64,000 nucleotides of DNA, taken from Lachnospiraceae bacterium 3-1 (GTDB lineage Bacteria; Bacillota; Clostridia; Lachnospirales; Lachnospiraceae). The DNA lies in contig KE159571.1 of the NCBI GenBank assembly GCA_000403255.2, positions 276,250 through 340,249 of the forward strand. Direction: 5' to 3'. The notes below the pieces were generated by a model. The model was not told where the DNA came from. It was given only the letters and a program-made list of their open reading frames with translations, and ran no database searches. Both the position numbers and the translations under genes were made by a program. Shown in pieces: positions 47,518 to 59,408 of the stretch. Positions within the stretch are counted from its first letter, which is position 1. Every line of letters starts with the position of its first letter.

Positions 47518-49614
47518 ATGAAGAATGTATCTGATTTTTTTGGATGTAAAGTATTTGATGACAGAGTGATGAAAGCAAATTTATCGGCGAAGGTTTATCA
47601 GTCTTTGAGGAAAACGATTGATGAAGGCGCAAAGCTGGATATTGGCGTAGCAAATGCAGTAGCGGCAGCTATGAAAGACTGGGCGGTAGATCATGGCGCT
47701 ACCCACTATACGCATTGGTTTCAGCCTCTTACCGGAGTTACAGCAGAAAAGCACGACAGTTTTATTTCTCCATCTCCCGACGGCGGTGTGATTATGGAGT
47801 TTTCCGGAAAGGAGCTGATCAAAGGAGAACCGGACGCCTCATCCTTTCCCTCTGGCGGACTCCGTGCTACTTTTGAAGCGCGAGGATACACAGCATGGGA
47901 TCCTACGTCTTATGCATTCATAAAGGGCAATACATTGTGTATTCCTACTGCATTCTGCTCTTATGGCGGAGAGGCGCTGGATAAAAAAACGCCGCTGCTC
48001 CGTTCTATGGAAGCATTAAATAAGCAGGCAATCCGTATTCTTCATCTGTTTGGAAACAACGACGTAAAATGTGTCCGCACATCTGTAGGACCGGAACAGG
48101 AATATTTCCTTATTACAAAAGAAATGTATGAACAGAGGAGGGATCTTCGATTTACAGGACGTACGCTTTTTGGCGCAAAGCCGCCAAAAGGACAGGAGAT
48201 GGACGATCATTATTTTGGAGTGATCAAGCCGAGGGTTGCAGCCTATATGGAAGAATTGAATGAGGAACTCTGGAAGCTGGGTATTCTGGCAAAGACAGAG
48301 CATAACGAAGTTGCCCCGGCACAACATGAACTTGCCCCTGTCTATACGACAACAAACATTGCAACAGACCATAACCAACTGACCATGGAAATTATGCAGA
48401 AGGTTGCTGCAAAGCATGGGCTTGTGTGCCTGCTTCATGAAAAACCATTTGCCGGAGTAAATGGAAGCGGAAAGCATAACAACTGGTCCTTAGCTACGGA
48501 TGAAGGCGTGAATCTGTTGTCGCCGGGCGAAACACCGTACGAAAACGCACAGTTTTTATTATTTCTTTGTGCAGTTATTAAGGCGGTGGACGATTATCAG
48601 GATCTGCTTCGCCTTTCTGTCGCAACGGCAGGCAATGATCACAGACTTGGGGCAAACGAAGCGCCTCCGGCAGTCATTTCTATTTTCCTTGGAGAAGAAT
48701 TGAATGCAGTACTGGAAGCGATTGAAATCGGCACTCCATATGAGGGCACTGAAAAAACACAGATGAGGCTGGGCGTGAACGTACTTCCAAAGTTTAACCG
48801 CGATACCACAGACCGCAACCGTACATCGCCGTTCGCGTTTACTGGAAATAAATTTGAATTCCGTATGCTTGGTTCCTCCAACAGCATTGCCTGCGCAAAT
48901 ATGATGCTGAACAGCGCGGTGGCAGAAAGTTTGAAAATCTATGCGGACAGACTGGAAAAAGCGGAGAATTTTGAAGACGTACTGCATGAAATGATCCGCA
49001 AGACCATCAAAGACCATAAACGTGTTATTTTCAACGGGAATGGTTATGACGACACATGGATTAAGGAAGCTGTAGAAAAGAGAGGGCTTCTTAATTATCG
49101 TACAACACCGGATTGTATGCCGCATTTGCTGGATGAAAAAAATGTACGGATGCTGACGTCTCACAAAGTATTTTCAGAAGCAGAGCTGAAGTCCAGATGT
49201 GAAATTATGCTGGAAAATTATTGTAAGACAGTTCTGATTGAAGCAAATACCATGGTTGATATGGCAAAGACAGAGATTGCTTCTGCAGTAAGCGCATATG
49301 TATTGGAACTTGCAAATACAGCGGTGGCAAAAAAGGCGGTCGATGATTCAATTTCACGCAGTTATGAAACGGAGCTTATGAAAAAACTTGTAAGACTGGA
49401 AGATCAGATTGCAGTTAAGACAGATGAATTAGAAGAAGCTGTGATGAAACTCCAGGATGCAGAAGATGTGGAAGCAGAATCTTATATGATTCGGGATGCT
49501 GTTTTAGGAAAAATGGGAGAATTAAGAGTTGCCTGTGATGAGGCAGAAACGATAACGGCAAAGAAATACTGGCCATTTCCAACTTATGGCGATTTACTGT
49601 TTGGCGTAAAATAA
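47518..49614 (+). CDS. glnN: Glutamine synthetase class III
   Basis: The protein of 698 residues matches GSIII, the dodecameric type common in Bacteroides and Clostridia. Visible motifs include [33 protein letters not shown] and [16 protein letters not shown]. The start is ATG 47518 (MKNVSDFFG) after TTGGAAGGAG. It faces glnA and heads a run with amt and a purF-like gene. It has visibly more G/C-ending codons than the parAB region. Confidence 0.97.
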   Translation: MKNVSDFFGCKVFDDRVMKANLSAKVYQSLRKTIDEGAKLDIGVANAVAAAMKDWAVDHGATHYTHWFQPLTGVTAEKHDSFISPSPDGGVIMEFSGKELIKGEPDASSFPSGGLRATFEARGYTAWDPTSYAFIKGNTLCIPTAFCSYGGEALDKKTPLLRSMEALNKQAIRILHLFGNNDVKCVRTSVGPEQEYFLITKEMYEQRRDLRFTGRTLFGAKPPKGQEMDDHYFGVIKPRVAAYMEELNEELWKLGILAKTEHNEVAPAQHELAPVYTTTNIATDHNQLTMEIMQKVAAKHGLVCLLHEKPFAGVNGSGKHNNWSLATDEGVNLLSPGETPYENAQFLLFLCAVIKAVDDYQDLLRLSVATAGNDHRLGANEAPPAVISIFLGEELNAVLEAIEIGTPYEGTEKTQMRLGVNVLPKFNRDTTDRNRTSPFAFTGNKFEFRMLGSSNSIACANMMLNSAVAESLKIYADRLEKAENFEDVLHEMIRKTIKDHKRVIFNGNGYDDTWIKEAVEKRGLLNYRTTPDCMPHLLDEKNVRMLTSHKVFSEAELKSRCEIMLENYCKTVLIEANTMVDMAKTEIASAVSAYVLELANTAVAKKAVDDSISRSYETELMKKLVRLEDQIAVKTDELEEAVMKLQDAEDVEAESYMIRDAVLGKMGELRVACDEAETITAKKYWPFPTYGDLLFGVK

Positions 49615-49650
49615 GTTGATAAATTTAACGTCTGATTGGAGGAAGAAGAT

Positions 49651-51408
49651 ATGGATGAAGCTATGAAAGCGCTTGTGCAGGAAACAGTATCCGGCGAAGT
49701 GTTCGGAGTCTGGTTTTTAATTGGCGCCGCATTGGTGTTCTGGATGCAGGCAGGTTTTGCAATGGTAGAGGCGGGTTTTACCAGGGCAAAAAATACAGGA
49801 AATATCATTATGAAGAATTTGATGGATTTTTGTATTGGAACCGTAGTATTTATACTGATTGGTTTTGGTTTACTGATGGGAGAAGACCTGTCTGGATTTA
49901 TCGGGAGACCGGGATTTGATTTGTTTACTGCATATGCGGAGTTTGATTTTTCAAGTTTTGTATTTAACCTTGTATTCTGTGCTACAACGGCAACCATCGT
50001 ATCCGGTGCAATGGCGGAACGTACAAAATTTCTTTCCTATTGTATTTATTCCGGTATAATTTCTGCCTTGATTTATCCGATTGAAGCACACTGGATATGG
50101 GGAGGAGGATGGCTTTCCCAGCTTGGATTCCATGATTTTGCCGGTTCCTGTGCGATCCATATGGTAGGCGGTATTTCTGCATTAATTGGTGCAAAAATTC
50201 TTGGTCCCCGTATCGGAAAGTTTACCAGAGATACGAGTGGAAAAGTTGTGAAAGTAAATGCATTTCCGGGACATAGCATTGCGTTCGGAGCGCTTGGGGT
50301 ATTTATTCTTTGGCTCGGATGGTATGGATTTAATGGTGCGGCTGCAACTTCTATTGCACAGCTTGGTTCTATTTTCCTGACAACAACAGTCGCACCTGCG
50401 GCTGCAACTGTTGTATGTATGCTCTTTACATGGATCAAATATGGAAAGCCAGATGTTTCCATGTGCCTAAACGCATCGTTGGCAGGGCTTGTTGCAATCA
50501 CGGCGCCTTGTGATGTGACAGATGCATTCGGTGCAATTGCGATTGGAGCAGTTGCGGGCCTTTTGGTTGTGTTTGGCGTGTGGCTTCTTGACCATATACT
50601 TCGCATTGATGATCCGGTCGGGGCAGTTGCCGTGCATTGCATGAATGGGATCTGGGGTACACTTGCAGTTGGATTATTTGCTACAGATAAGGCTCCCGGG
50701 TACAGTATTGCAAATGCTTCGGGAGAAACTTTAACTGGTCTGCTTTATGGCGGCGGGTTTGGCTTGTTGAAACTTCAGTTTATCGGCTTTGCCAGTGTAG
50801 CAGTATGGACAGCAGTTACTATAACTATTACATTCCTTGTAATCAAAGCAATTGCAGGCCTTCGTGTAGACAGGGAAGAAGAAATGGCTGGCCTTGATGC
50901 GGCAGAACATGGCCTTCCTTCTGCGTATGCAGGTTTTGCAATGCTTCCGGAGTATATTGAAGAAGGAAATGATTTTGTGGCGGTATCCGGTGATACCCCG
51001 GTTGCAGAAGCGATTCCGGTTAAGAAAGTTCCTGCATTTGAAGAAGGAACTCCAAAGCTTACAAAGATTGAGATTGTCTGCAGGGAATCCAAATTCGAAG
51101 CTTTAAAAAATGCAATGATGAAGCTGGGAATTACTGGTATGACAGTATCCCATGTCCTGGGATGCGGGATTCAGAAAGGCAAACCGGAGTACTATCGCGG
51201 CGTACAGGTAGAGGCGAATCTTCTTCCCAAAGTACAGGTGAATCTTGTAGTCAGCGCAGTTCCGATCCGTAAAGTGATTGAAACAGCGAAGAAAGTACTT
51301 TACACAGGGCATATTGGAGATGGAAAAATTTTTGTCTATGATGTAGAAAATGTAGTGAAAGTAAGAACCGGAGAAGAAGGATTTGACGCACTTCAGGATG
51401 TGGAATAA
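49651..51408 (+). CDS. amt: Ammonium transporter Amt fused to a PII domain
   Basis: The protein of 585 residues has an 11-helix Amt part (about 1-425) with the twin channel histidines in CAIHMVGG and AVHCMNGIWG. A linker follows, and then a full PII signalling domain (about 469-585: KLTKIEIVCRESKFEAL, YRGVQVEANLLPKVQVNLVVS, GHIGDGKIFVYDV). PII normally is a separate GlnK trimer that plugs Amt. The start is ATG 49651 (MDEAMKAL) with GGAGG upstream. Confidence 0.95.
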   Translation: MDEAMKALVQETVSGEVFGVWFLIGAALVFWMQAGFAMVEAGFTRAKNTGNIIMKNLMDFCIGTVVFILIGFGLLMGEDLSGFIGRPGFDLFTAYAEFDFSSFVFNLVFCATTATIVSGAMAERTKFLSYCIYSGIISALIYPIEAHWIWGGGWLSQLGFHDFAGSCAIHMVGGISALIGAKILGPRIGKFTRDTSGKVVKVNAFPGHSIAFGALGVFILWLGWYGFNGAAATSIAQLGSIFLTTTVAPAAATVVCMLFTWIKYGKPDVSMCLNASLAGLVAITAPCDVTDAFGAIAIGAVAGLLVVFGVWLLDHILRIDDPVGAVAVHCMNGIWGTLAVGLFATDKAPGYSIANASGETLTGLLYGGGFGLLKLQFIGFASVAVWTAVTITITFLVIKAIAGLRVDREEEMAGLDAAEHGLPSAYAGFAMLPEYIEEGNDFVAVSGDTPVAEAIPVKKVPAFEEGTPKLTKIEIVCRESKFEALKNAMMKLGITGMTVSHVLGCGIQKGKPEYYRGVQVEANLLPKVQVNLVVSAVPIRKVIETAKKVLYTGHIGDGKIFVYDVENVVKVRTGEEGFDALQDVE

Positions 51409-51455
51409 AAACCAGGACAGATAGAAACCTGTATATAACTGGAGGAAATAAAGTT

Positions 51456-52880
51456 ATGGCTATTCATGAAGAATGCGGCGTATTTGGAGTGATAGGTACA
51501 AAAAAGGAAAATGCTGCAGGCATTGCTTATTATGGGCTATATGCCCTGCAGCACAGAGGGCAAGAGAGCTGTGGAATTGTTGTGAATGATGACGGCGCAT
51601 TTTCTTCCTACAAAGATCTTGGGCTTGTCAGTGAAGTATTTTCTAAAGATACATTATCTCATTTCCCGATGGGGAATATGGCGGTGGGACATGTAAGGTA
51701 TGGAACGACCGGAGGAAACACAAGAAATAACTGCCAGCCTATTGAAGTCAATCACCAGAAAGGCAAGATGGCGCTGGCGCATAATGGAAATCTGAGCAAT
51801 TCTTTGGAACTTCGCGACAATCTGGAATTATCGGGAGCAATTTTCCATACAACCAGCGATACGGAAACCATCGCTTATGTAATCACAAGAGAAAGGCTTA
51901 GGACGCCAAGCATAGAGGAAGCAGTCAGCAATACCATGAATTTACTGGAAGGCGCTTATTCTCTGGTGTTGATTTCTTCTACAAAAATGATTGCTGCAAG
52001 AGATCCATATGGGTTCCGGCCCCTTTGCTATGGAAAAATGGCGGACGGGGCGTATGTGGCTGCATCCGAAAGCTGTGCATTGTCAGCGGTAGGAGCAGAA
52101 TTTATCCGTGATGTGCTGCCGGGAGAGATTCTGGTGTTTACAAAAAATGGTGTGGAATCAAGGAGAGAACACTGTGAAAAACAAAGCCAAAGAACCTGTA
52201 TTTTTGAATACATCTATTTTGCAAGGCCGGATTCTGTTATAGATGGCATATCCGTACATGAATCCCGTATGAAAGCCGGAGAATTACTGGCAGAGAGTTA
52301 TCCCAAATGCGCGGATATTGTGATTGGAGTTCCCGACAGCGGATTGGATGCGGCATTGGGGTATGCGAAAAAATCAGGAATTCCTTATGGGATTGGGCTG
52401 ATAAAAAATAAATATATTGGAAGGACATTTATTTCTCCAGGACAAGATGAACGTTTGGACAAGGTCAGGATTAAGATGAGCCCTGTCAAGAATGTAATCA
52501 ATGGAAAAAGAGTTGTACTGATCGATGATTCCATTGTCAGAGGGACAACCAGCAAATGTATTGTAAAGCTTTTGCGTGATGCCGGAGCGAAAGAGATCCA
52601 TATGAGAATTTCCGCGCCTCCATTTTTATATCCCTGTTATTATGGAACGGATATTGATTCGGAAGAAAACCTGATTGCATGCCATCATAGCGTGGACGAG
52701 ATTGCAAGAATGATTGGGGTAGATTCTTTGGGATATTTACCAATAGAGAAGCTGAATAAACTGATAGGCAGTGAGGATTATTGCGCTGCCTGCTTTCAGG
52801 GGAAATATCCCACGAAAATCCCGGCAGATTTACGTAAGGACCGTTTTGAAAGGAAATTGTCTGAACGGATGTGTTTGTAG
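51456..52880 (+). CDS. purF: Amidophosphoribosyltransferase (PurF-like)
   Basis: The 474-residue enzyme starts purine synthesis from PRPP and glutamine. Cys7 in MAIHEECGVFG is the nucleophile revealed after propeptide removal, as in class II glutamine amidotransferases. The PRPP loop is VVLIDDSIVRGTTSK. Conserved Cys residues at the C terminus (DYCAACFQGKYP) fit the iron-sulfur form. It lies 47 bases after amt in a nitrogen block, not in a purine operon. Confidence 0.93.
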   Translation: MAIHEECGVFGVIGTKKENAAGIAYYGLYALQHRGQESCGIVVNDDGAFSSYKDLGLVSEVFSKDTLSHFPMGNMAVGHVRYGTTGGNTRNNCQPIEVNHQKGKMALAHNGNLSNSLELRDNLELSGAIFHTTSDTETIAYVITRERLRTPSIEEAVSNTMNLLEGAYSLVLISSTKMIAARDPYGFRPLCYGKMADGAYVAASESCALSAVGAEFIRDVLPGEILVFTKNGVESRREHCEKQSQRTCIFEYIYFARPDSVIDGISVHESRMKAGELLAESYPKCADIVIGVPDSGLDAALGYAKKSGIPYGIGLIKNKYIGRTFISPGQDERLDKVRIKMSPVKNVINGKRVVLIDDSIVRGTTSKCIVKLLRDAGAKEIHMRISAPPFLYPCYYGTDIDSEENLIACHHSVDEIARMIGVDSLGYLPIEKLNKLIGSEDYCAACFQGKYPTKIPADLRKDRFERKLSERMCL

Positions 52881-52993
52881 TGTGTTTATATATTTTCTTG
52901 TTTTAAGGAACATATTCTTGTTTTCATCAAAAATCTATTGTATTTCTGATATCAACAATGTTACAATCCAAAAAAATATGTGGAGGACAAGTG

Positions 52994-54284
52994 ATGATAC
53001 AGAAACAACAATATCGTTCCATTGAACAAATACTAAAGACCGTAAAAGAACAATTAAAAGATGAACCAAAGCTTTTTGAAATGTTTCAAAAATGTTATAC
53101 AAATACATTAGACACTACATTAAAAAAATGCAAGACGGAACAACATATGCAGTAACAGGGGATATTCCTGCAATGTGGCTTCGGGATTCATCAGCACAGC
53201 TACGGCCATATCTAATAGCTGCCAGGGATGAGCCTGAAATTGCAAAGCTCTTGATAGGCTTGTCAAAACGCCAGTTTAAGTATCTTCAGATAGATCCCTA
53301 TGCCAATGCGTTCAATGAAGAAGACAATGGAAATTGCTGGGAGAAAGACGATACCAAAAAGAATGGATGGGTATGGGAGCGAAAATATGAGGTAGATTCC
53401 CTTTGTTATCCCCTTCAGTTTGCATATTTAATCTGGAAAAATACTGGACATACCCAGCAGTTTGACAAGGCGTTTCATGAAGGTGCAAAAAAAATTATAA
53501 AAGTATTTTCTACAGAACAATATCATGAAGAGAAATCCCCTTATCATTTTGTAAGAAAAAATACATATTTCACAGATACCCTTTCCAGGAATGGAAAAGG
53601 AGCTCTGGTAAAATCAGGAATTGGAATGACCTGGTCAGGATTTCGGCCCAGTGATGATGCTTGCGCCTATGGATATCTTGTGCCCTCAAATATGTTTGCA
53701 GTTGTGGTACTTAGATATTTGGAGGAGATTGCAGGGGATATTCTTCATGATTTTAAACTTAAGAAGGATGCAGAGACATTAAGAAAGCAAATTTACGAAG
53801 GTATAGAATCCTATGGGATTACAAAAACAGAGGAATTTGGAGATGTATATGCATACGAAACAGATGGGTATGGTCAGTATCATTTGATGGATGATGCAAA
53901 TGTGCCAAGTTTGCTTTCCATGACATATCTTGGATATCAAGGAAAGAATAAAGAGGTAGCAGAACATACAAGAAGATTTATTTTAAGTGAAGGAAATCCA
54001 TATTATTATGAAGGAAGAAAAGCAGCGGGAATTGGAAGTTCTCATACGCCCACAAAGTATATTTGGCATATCGCTTTGGCTATGGAGGTTTGACAGTAAA
54101 GTCAAAAGAAAGAAAATTAGAAACCCTTCATATGCTTGCAGCTGCAGATGGGGGAACAGGACTGATGCATGAGGGCTTTCATGTAGATGACGATACGAAA
54201 TATACAAGAGAATGGTTCTCCTGGGCAAATGCCATGTTCAGCGAATTAGTGTTGGACTATTGTGGATATTTTATTGAACGGTAA
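52994..54284 (+). pseudogene. GH125 exo-alpha-1,6-mannosidase, two frameshifts
   Basis: TGGAGG precedes ATG 52994. The frame is lost in a 7-A run at 53132-53138 (8 A would continue LKKMQDGTTYAVTGDIPAMWLRD) and again at 54085-54091, where GAGGTTTG needs one more G to continue AMEGLTVKSKERK. Restored, it is about 430 residues, the normal GH125 length, with MWLRDSSAQLRPYL and HEGFHVDDDTKYTREWFSW. GH125 removes alpha-1,6-mannose from N-glycans. The three pieces are otherwise well conserved, so the damage is recent or a sequencing effect. Confidence 0.9.
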
Positions 54285-54412
54285 GCATATGAAGAATGTT
54301 CATAAAAACTAGAATTCTTTGAATTGAAATATGCTAGGAAGCATAATACAATGATCATGTAAAATGAATAAATCCCCATATCCAGGGAGGGCAAGGAATT
54401 CAGGAGGGCATT

Positions 54413-57400
54413 ATGTTTTTGACAGACAGAAAATTAGAAAGACGTATTAGCGAAATAGAAAAATACAGGTACAGAGATATCATTGAATTTCATAATTTTG
54501 ACGCAGTAGAAGATAACCAGGGGGTAGTGAATCCACAAATTCCGAATTTCCATGGATGTGAGATGATAGAGACAGGAGAGACCTGGAAAGGCCGTGACAG
54601 ATTTTTGTGGTTACATAAAAATATCCAGATTCCTTCTGAATGGAAAGGAAGAAAAATTGTCGGTATTTTTGATTTTGGAAATACTGGCGGAGGAAATAAT
54701 TCTGGTTTCGAATCTATGGCCTATATAAATGGAGAAATGTATCAAGGAGTAGACGTCAACCATAAAGAGTTATTTTTTGATCAGGCCCTTTGTGGGACCA
54801 AGGTAGATGTCACATTCCGTCTGTGGTCTGGCTTAGAAGGCGGCGGAGTGCCCAAGGAACAGGAGCACCGGATTGCAAGAGCTGATCTTGCATGGCTGGA
54901 TGAGAAAACAGATGATTTTTACTATATGGCGTCTATGGTATGGCAGACCATAGAGGAATTGGATGACCTTAATCCCGTGCAGCATGAACTTCGTAAAGCA
55001 TTGGACCATGCATGTCATTGTATTGACTGGTCGTATCCAGGCAGCGAAGGATTTTATGAGTCTGTACATCAGGCAGATGATGAATTGAATAAAAGCATTG
55101 ATTCCATGGATAAGAATTCGATGATTAATGTGTACTGTGTAGGACATACCCATATTGATGTGGCATGGCTTTGGAGGTTAAAGCATACAAGAGAAAAATG
55201 CTCTCGTTCTTTTTCCACTGTATTCCGGTTGATGGAACTGTACCCAGAATATATTTTCCTTCAGACACAGCCGCAGTTATATGAAGGAAGAATTTCCTGA
55301 TATTTATGAGAAGATTAAAAATAAAGTAGCAGAAGGCCGCTGGGAAGCGGATGGCGGTATGTGGGTAGAAGCTGATTGTAACCTTACAAGCGGAGAATCT
55401 CTCACAAGACAGATTTTGATTGGAAGCAAATTTATAAAAGACGAGTTTGGCAAAGAGGTAGAATATCTATGGCTGCCAGATGTATTTGGCTATTCCTGGG
55501 CGCTTCCACAGATTTTGAAAAAAGCTGGAATTGATACATTTATGACTACAAAAATCAGTTGGAATCAGTATAACCGTATGCCTCACGATACATTTATGTG
55601 GAAGGGAATTGATGGCAGTGAAATTTTGACCCATTTTATTACAACACCAGAGCCTTGGAATGGAAAAGATTCCTGGTTTTATATGTACAACGGAAAATTA
55701 TTTCCAAAAACAGTAAAAGGTGTTTGGGATTCCTACAGTGAAAAACAAATGAATAAGGATTTATTGATATCATTTGGTTTTGGCGACGGGGGCGGCGGCG
55801 TCAATCGTGATATGCTGGAATATCGCAGAAGAATGGATAAAATTCCAGGACTTCCCAATGTAAAGATGTCTACAGCAGGAGAATATTTTATAAAGCTCCA
55901 TGAAACAGTGGAAAATACCAATCAGTATGTACATACCTGGGATGGAGAATTGTATCTGGAATATCATCGGGGTACCTATACAAGCCAGGGTTATAACAAG
56001 CGTATGAACCGCAAAATGGAATTGCTTTACCGGAGAGCAGAATGGCTGACGGTAATGGACGCCCTCCATGGAGGAAAGATAGAACAAGCACAGCAGGAAA
56101 AATTGACAAAGGGCTGGAAGCATATTTTAACAGAACAGTTCCATGATATTATTCCAGGTTCCTCTATTCATGAAGTATATGAGGATTCCAAGGAGGATTA
56201 TGCATATATTGAAGAAATTGCCAAGGGAGTAGAGCAAGAGGCATATCAACATGTGCTGGAGCAAAAGGAAAATACGTATACAGTATTTAATGCTTCTGGA
56301 TGGAGCATGGATGAAATCGTCACTGTTCCAAATAATAGAAAAGGTATCTACAAAGATGAAGAAGGAAATGAAATGATTTCACAGAAGGGACACGGGGTTA
56401 CTTATGTGGAGGTAAAGAATGTTCCTGCAATGGGAACGAAAACCATTCTATTTGAAGAAACAGAGCAGGATATACCAACAGCAGTATTTACCGTTAATGG
56501 AAGAGAAATTGAAACCCCCTATTATCAGATTTCTTTAAATCAATATGGGCAGATTACAAAATTGTTTGATAAGACGTATGACTGTGATGTGCTACCAGAG
56601 GGACAGCGAGGAAATGTACTTCAGGTATTTGAAGATAAGCCTTTGGACAATGACGCATGGGACATTGATATTTTTTACCAGGAAAAAATGCGTGAGGTTA
56701 CAGAACTTTTGGTGTTTGAGATTACAGAGATGGGACCTCTCAGCATGAATATTCATATGGAATGGAAGTATATGAATTCCAATATCAAACAGGATATGAT
56801 TCTTTACAGCAGCGACCGGAGAATTGATTTTAAAACAGATGTGGACTTCCATGAGCAGCATCAGCTTTTGAAAGCAGCATTTCCAGTAGACATTCGTTCC
56901 ACCTATGGAACCTATGATGTACAGTATGGAAATGTAAGACGGCCAAATCACTGGAATACAAGCTGGGATATGGCAAAATTTGAAACAGTAGCTCATCGGT
57001 GGGCAGATTTGTCAGAGCGTAATTATGGTGTAAGTATCTTAAACGACTGCAAATACGGTCATGATATCAAGGATAATGTACTGCGTATTTCACTGTTAAG
57101 AGCAGGAACAAATCCCGATCATCTTCAGGATCAGGGAGAGCATACCTTTACCTATGCATTGCTTCCCCACAAGGGAGATTTTGTAGAAGGTCAGGTTGTA
57201 AAAGAAGCTTTTGCATTGAATGATCCCATGCAGGTTTTGAGTGGCAAGAGCGTCCTTGCATATGACAGCTTTGTATCCTTCGATCAGGCACAAATAGAAA
57301 TAGATGCAGTTAAGAAATCTGAAGATGGAAAATACATTGTCATTCGCTTCCATGAATTTGCAGGGTCAAAGCAGAAGGTTACAGTAAGGCCTGGATTTAG

Positions 57401-57518
57401 CTGGAAAGCCTGGGCAGAATGTGATTTAAGCGAACGCCCAATTAATGAATTTGCACAAGGGGAGATTTGTATGGAGCTTCATGCATATGAAATCAAAACC
57501 ATTTTACTAGAAGCGTAA
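54413..57518 (+). pseudogene. GH38 alpha-mannosidase, split by an 8-bp deletion
   Basis: The first part (to 55300) holds the N-terminal domain and the catalytic motif GHTHIDVAWLW, and ends QTQPQLYEGRIS. The second (from 55281) resumes MKEEFPDIYEKIKNKV and carries the nucleophile region WLPDVFGYSWALP, then beta domains. Adding back 8 bases (TATATGAA repeated once) gives the family sequence LYEYMKEEFP. The restored protein is about 1037 residues, normal for bacterial GH38. AGGAGG precedes ATG 54413. It would trim alpha-mannose, next to GH125. Confidence 0.9.
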
Positions 57519-57551
57519 CCATTATAATTGTTTTAGGAAGGAGTTCCCCAG

Positions 57552-57965
57552 ATGGAAGAATTATTTCATATTGAAAAAATATTAGGATTTTGTGAGAGAG
57601 TGTGCTATTTTTTCATTGTAAATCTGTTGTTTGTAATTTCCAATATTCCAATACTGTTGTTCCTGCTGTTTGTTGGTGCAAGCCAGATTCTGGAATGCCT
57701 TCCGCTGTTTCTTTTGTGCCTGGTTCCCATGGCGCCTGCCTTATCAGCAGTGATGTATTCCATGAATCATTTGATTCATGGAACAGAGCGAAAAGCCTTT
57801 CGGGATTATAAAAAAGGATATTGTTCTGATTTTATGCAAAAAATATGCCTTGGGGCAGGGCAAATGTTTGTGATTTTAATATGCTGGACGAATATCGAAT
57901 TTTTTTCCATACAGTTAAAGATTCTTCCACTTACAATTCATAGAAATTATCGATTGTATGCATGA
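57552..57965 (+). pseudogene. YesL/DUF624-like protein, 3' end lost in a deletion
   Basis: The first 120 or so residues look like the DUF624 membrane protein (YesL), with helices near 17-45, 50-65 and 100-120. Normal members have about 200 residues. After TNIEFFSIQLKILPL the sequence passes, near 57915, into the C terminus of a YesN-type regulator. AGGAAGGAG precedes the ATG. Confidence 0.75.
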
Positions 57966-58302
57966 GGAGGATTCCCAGTATACTCCTGTGGTGCGTCAGA
58001 TTATGGCAGAAGTACAGCAAAATTACAAAGAAGATATGAATTTGAAAACGCTAGCTTACAAGTATCATATGAATGCCTCTTATTTGGGACAGATTTTTCA
58101 AAAGGAGGTAGGATGTTCTTTTGCACAATATTTAAGCAATACGAAAAATGGGATAGCAAAAGAGCTGATTTTAAATACCAATATGAAAATAAATGATATT
58201 GCAAAGCAGGTAGGGTATCCAGACACCAGTTATTTTTACCGGAAATTTAAACAATGTTATGGGCTTTCACCTGCTTCCTTACGTGATATGAAAAAATATT
58301 AA
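57919..58302 (+). pseudogene. YesN-type AraC response regulator, only the C-terminal part
   Basis: The remaining open frame (FFHLQFIEIIDCMHEEDSQY onward) holds the two AraC-type HTH motifs (NLKTLAYKYHMNASYLGQIF, INDIAKQVGYPDTSYFYRKFKQ). The receiver domain and the preceding kinase gene are absent, although this order normally is yesL-yesM-yesN. A free ATG at 57958 could still give a 114-residue HTH protein. Confidence 0.8.
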
Positions 58303-58309
58303 AGTGGAC

Positions 58310-58350
58310 AAAATCGTGAAATAATGGATAAATTATTTCACGATTTTTTT
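58310..58350 (+). terminator. Strong terminator after the yesN remnant
   Basis: AAAATCGTGAAATAAT and its exact complement form a 16-bp stem with a 6-base loop GGATAA, followed by seven or more T. It separates the regulatory remnant from the transporter genes. Confidence 0.92.
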
Positions 58351-58511
58351 CTATAAAAAAATTATATAAAAATTCTAGAATTTGTGCAATGAACCTAAAG
58401 ATTTTCAACTATCCACAAAAAGTGCACAATGATATAGTGATTTTGGAAGAAAAAGCACTGCATATTGACGAACCGCTAAGTTAAGGTGCAGGGGAAAAAG
58501 GAGGGTTAAAG

Positions 58512-59408
58512 GTGAGAGTAAACGCAAAACAAATGGAAAAACGGAAAGGGAATTTTCTGAGACGGCTGAAAGCGAACAAGGAGCTTCTTGTATTAAGTAT
58601 GCCTGGTGCAATCTGGTTTTTGTTTTTTGCATACCTGCCATTGTTTGGTATCCTGGTAGCATTCAAAAAATTCCGGTTGTCTGGAGATGGATTTTTCTAC
58701 AACTTATTTACAAGTGAAACAGTCTGGTTTGACAATTTCAAGTTTTTGTTCAGCAGCGGTGATGCATGGATTATTGTAAGAAATACCGTTCTTTACAATT
58801 TAACGTTTATCATCCTGGGAGTAGCGGTTCCGGTGGTATTGGCATTACTGTTAAATGAACTGAAAAACAAGAGAATGATGAAGATTTACCAGAGTTCTAT
58901 GTTTTTGCCGTACTTCTTATCATGGGTAGTTGTCAGCTATTGTGTATTTGCATTCCTGAATCCAGAAAAGGGTTATTTCAATGCAATTATCCAAAGGTTC
59001 GGAGGAGAACCGATTTCTTGGTATACTGAGACCAGGTTCTGGCCCTTTATTATTATTTTTATGAGCCAGTGGAAAGGAATGGGATATAACACAGTAGTTT
59101 ATCTTGCATCTATCTGCGGTATTGATAAGAGCTATTACGAAGCAGCAGTTCTGGATGGAGCAACGAAATGGCAGCAAATCAAGTATATTACACTGCCGCT
59201 TCTAAAACCGGTAATCACAATTCTTTTGATTATGTCAGTAGGAGGAATTTTTAAAGCAGATTTCGGATCATTCTATCAATTACCGAAGAATTCCGGTCCA
59301 TTGTATCCGGTAACAAATGTACTTGATACATATATTTTCAGGGCGCTCAAAACAAGCGGTGAGATTGGAATGAGTTCCGCAGCGGCATTGTTCCAGAAGA
59401 GTGGCTGA
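58512..59408 (+). pseudogene. ABC sugar permease LplB-like, C terminus deleted
   Basis: The 298-residue product has five helices and the permease EAA loop YEAAVLDGATKWQQIKYITLP. It ends MSSAAALFQKSG, where family members continue for about 30 more residues (YQS.VGF...) through the last helix. The stop falls inside the next gene's start region. The likely event is a small deletion from this gene's tail through the intergenic space. It starts at GTG with AAAGGAGG. Function is doubtful. Confidence 0.75.
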
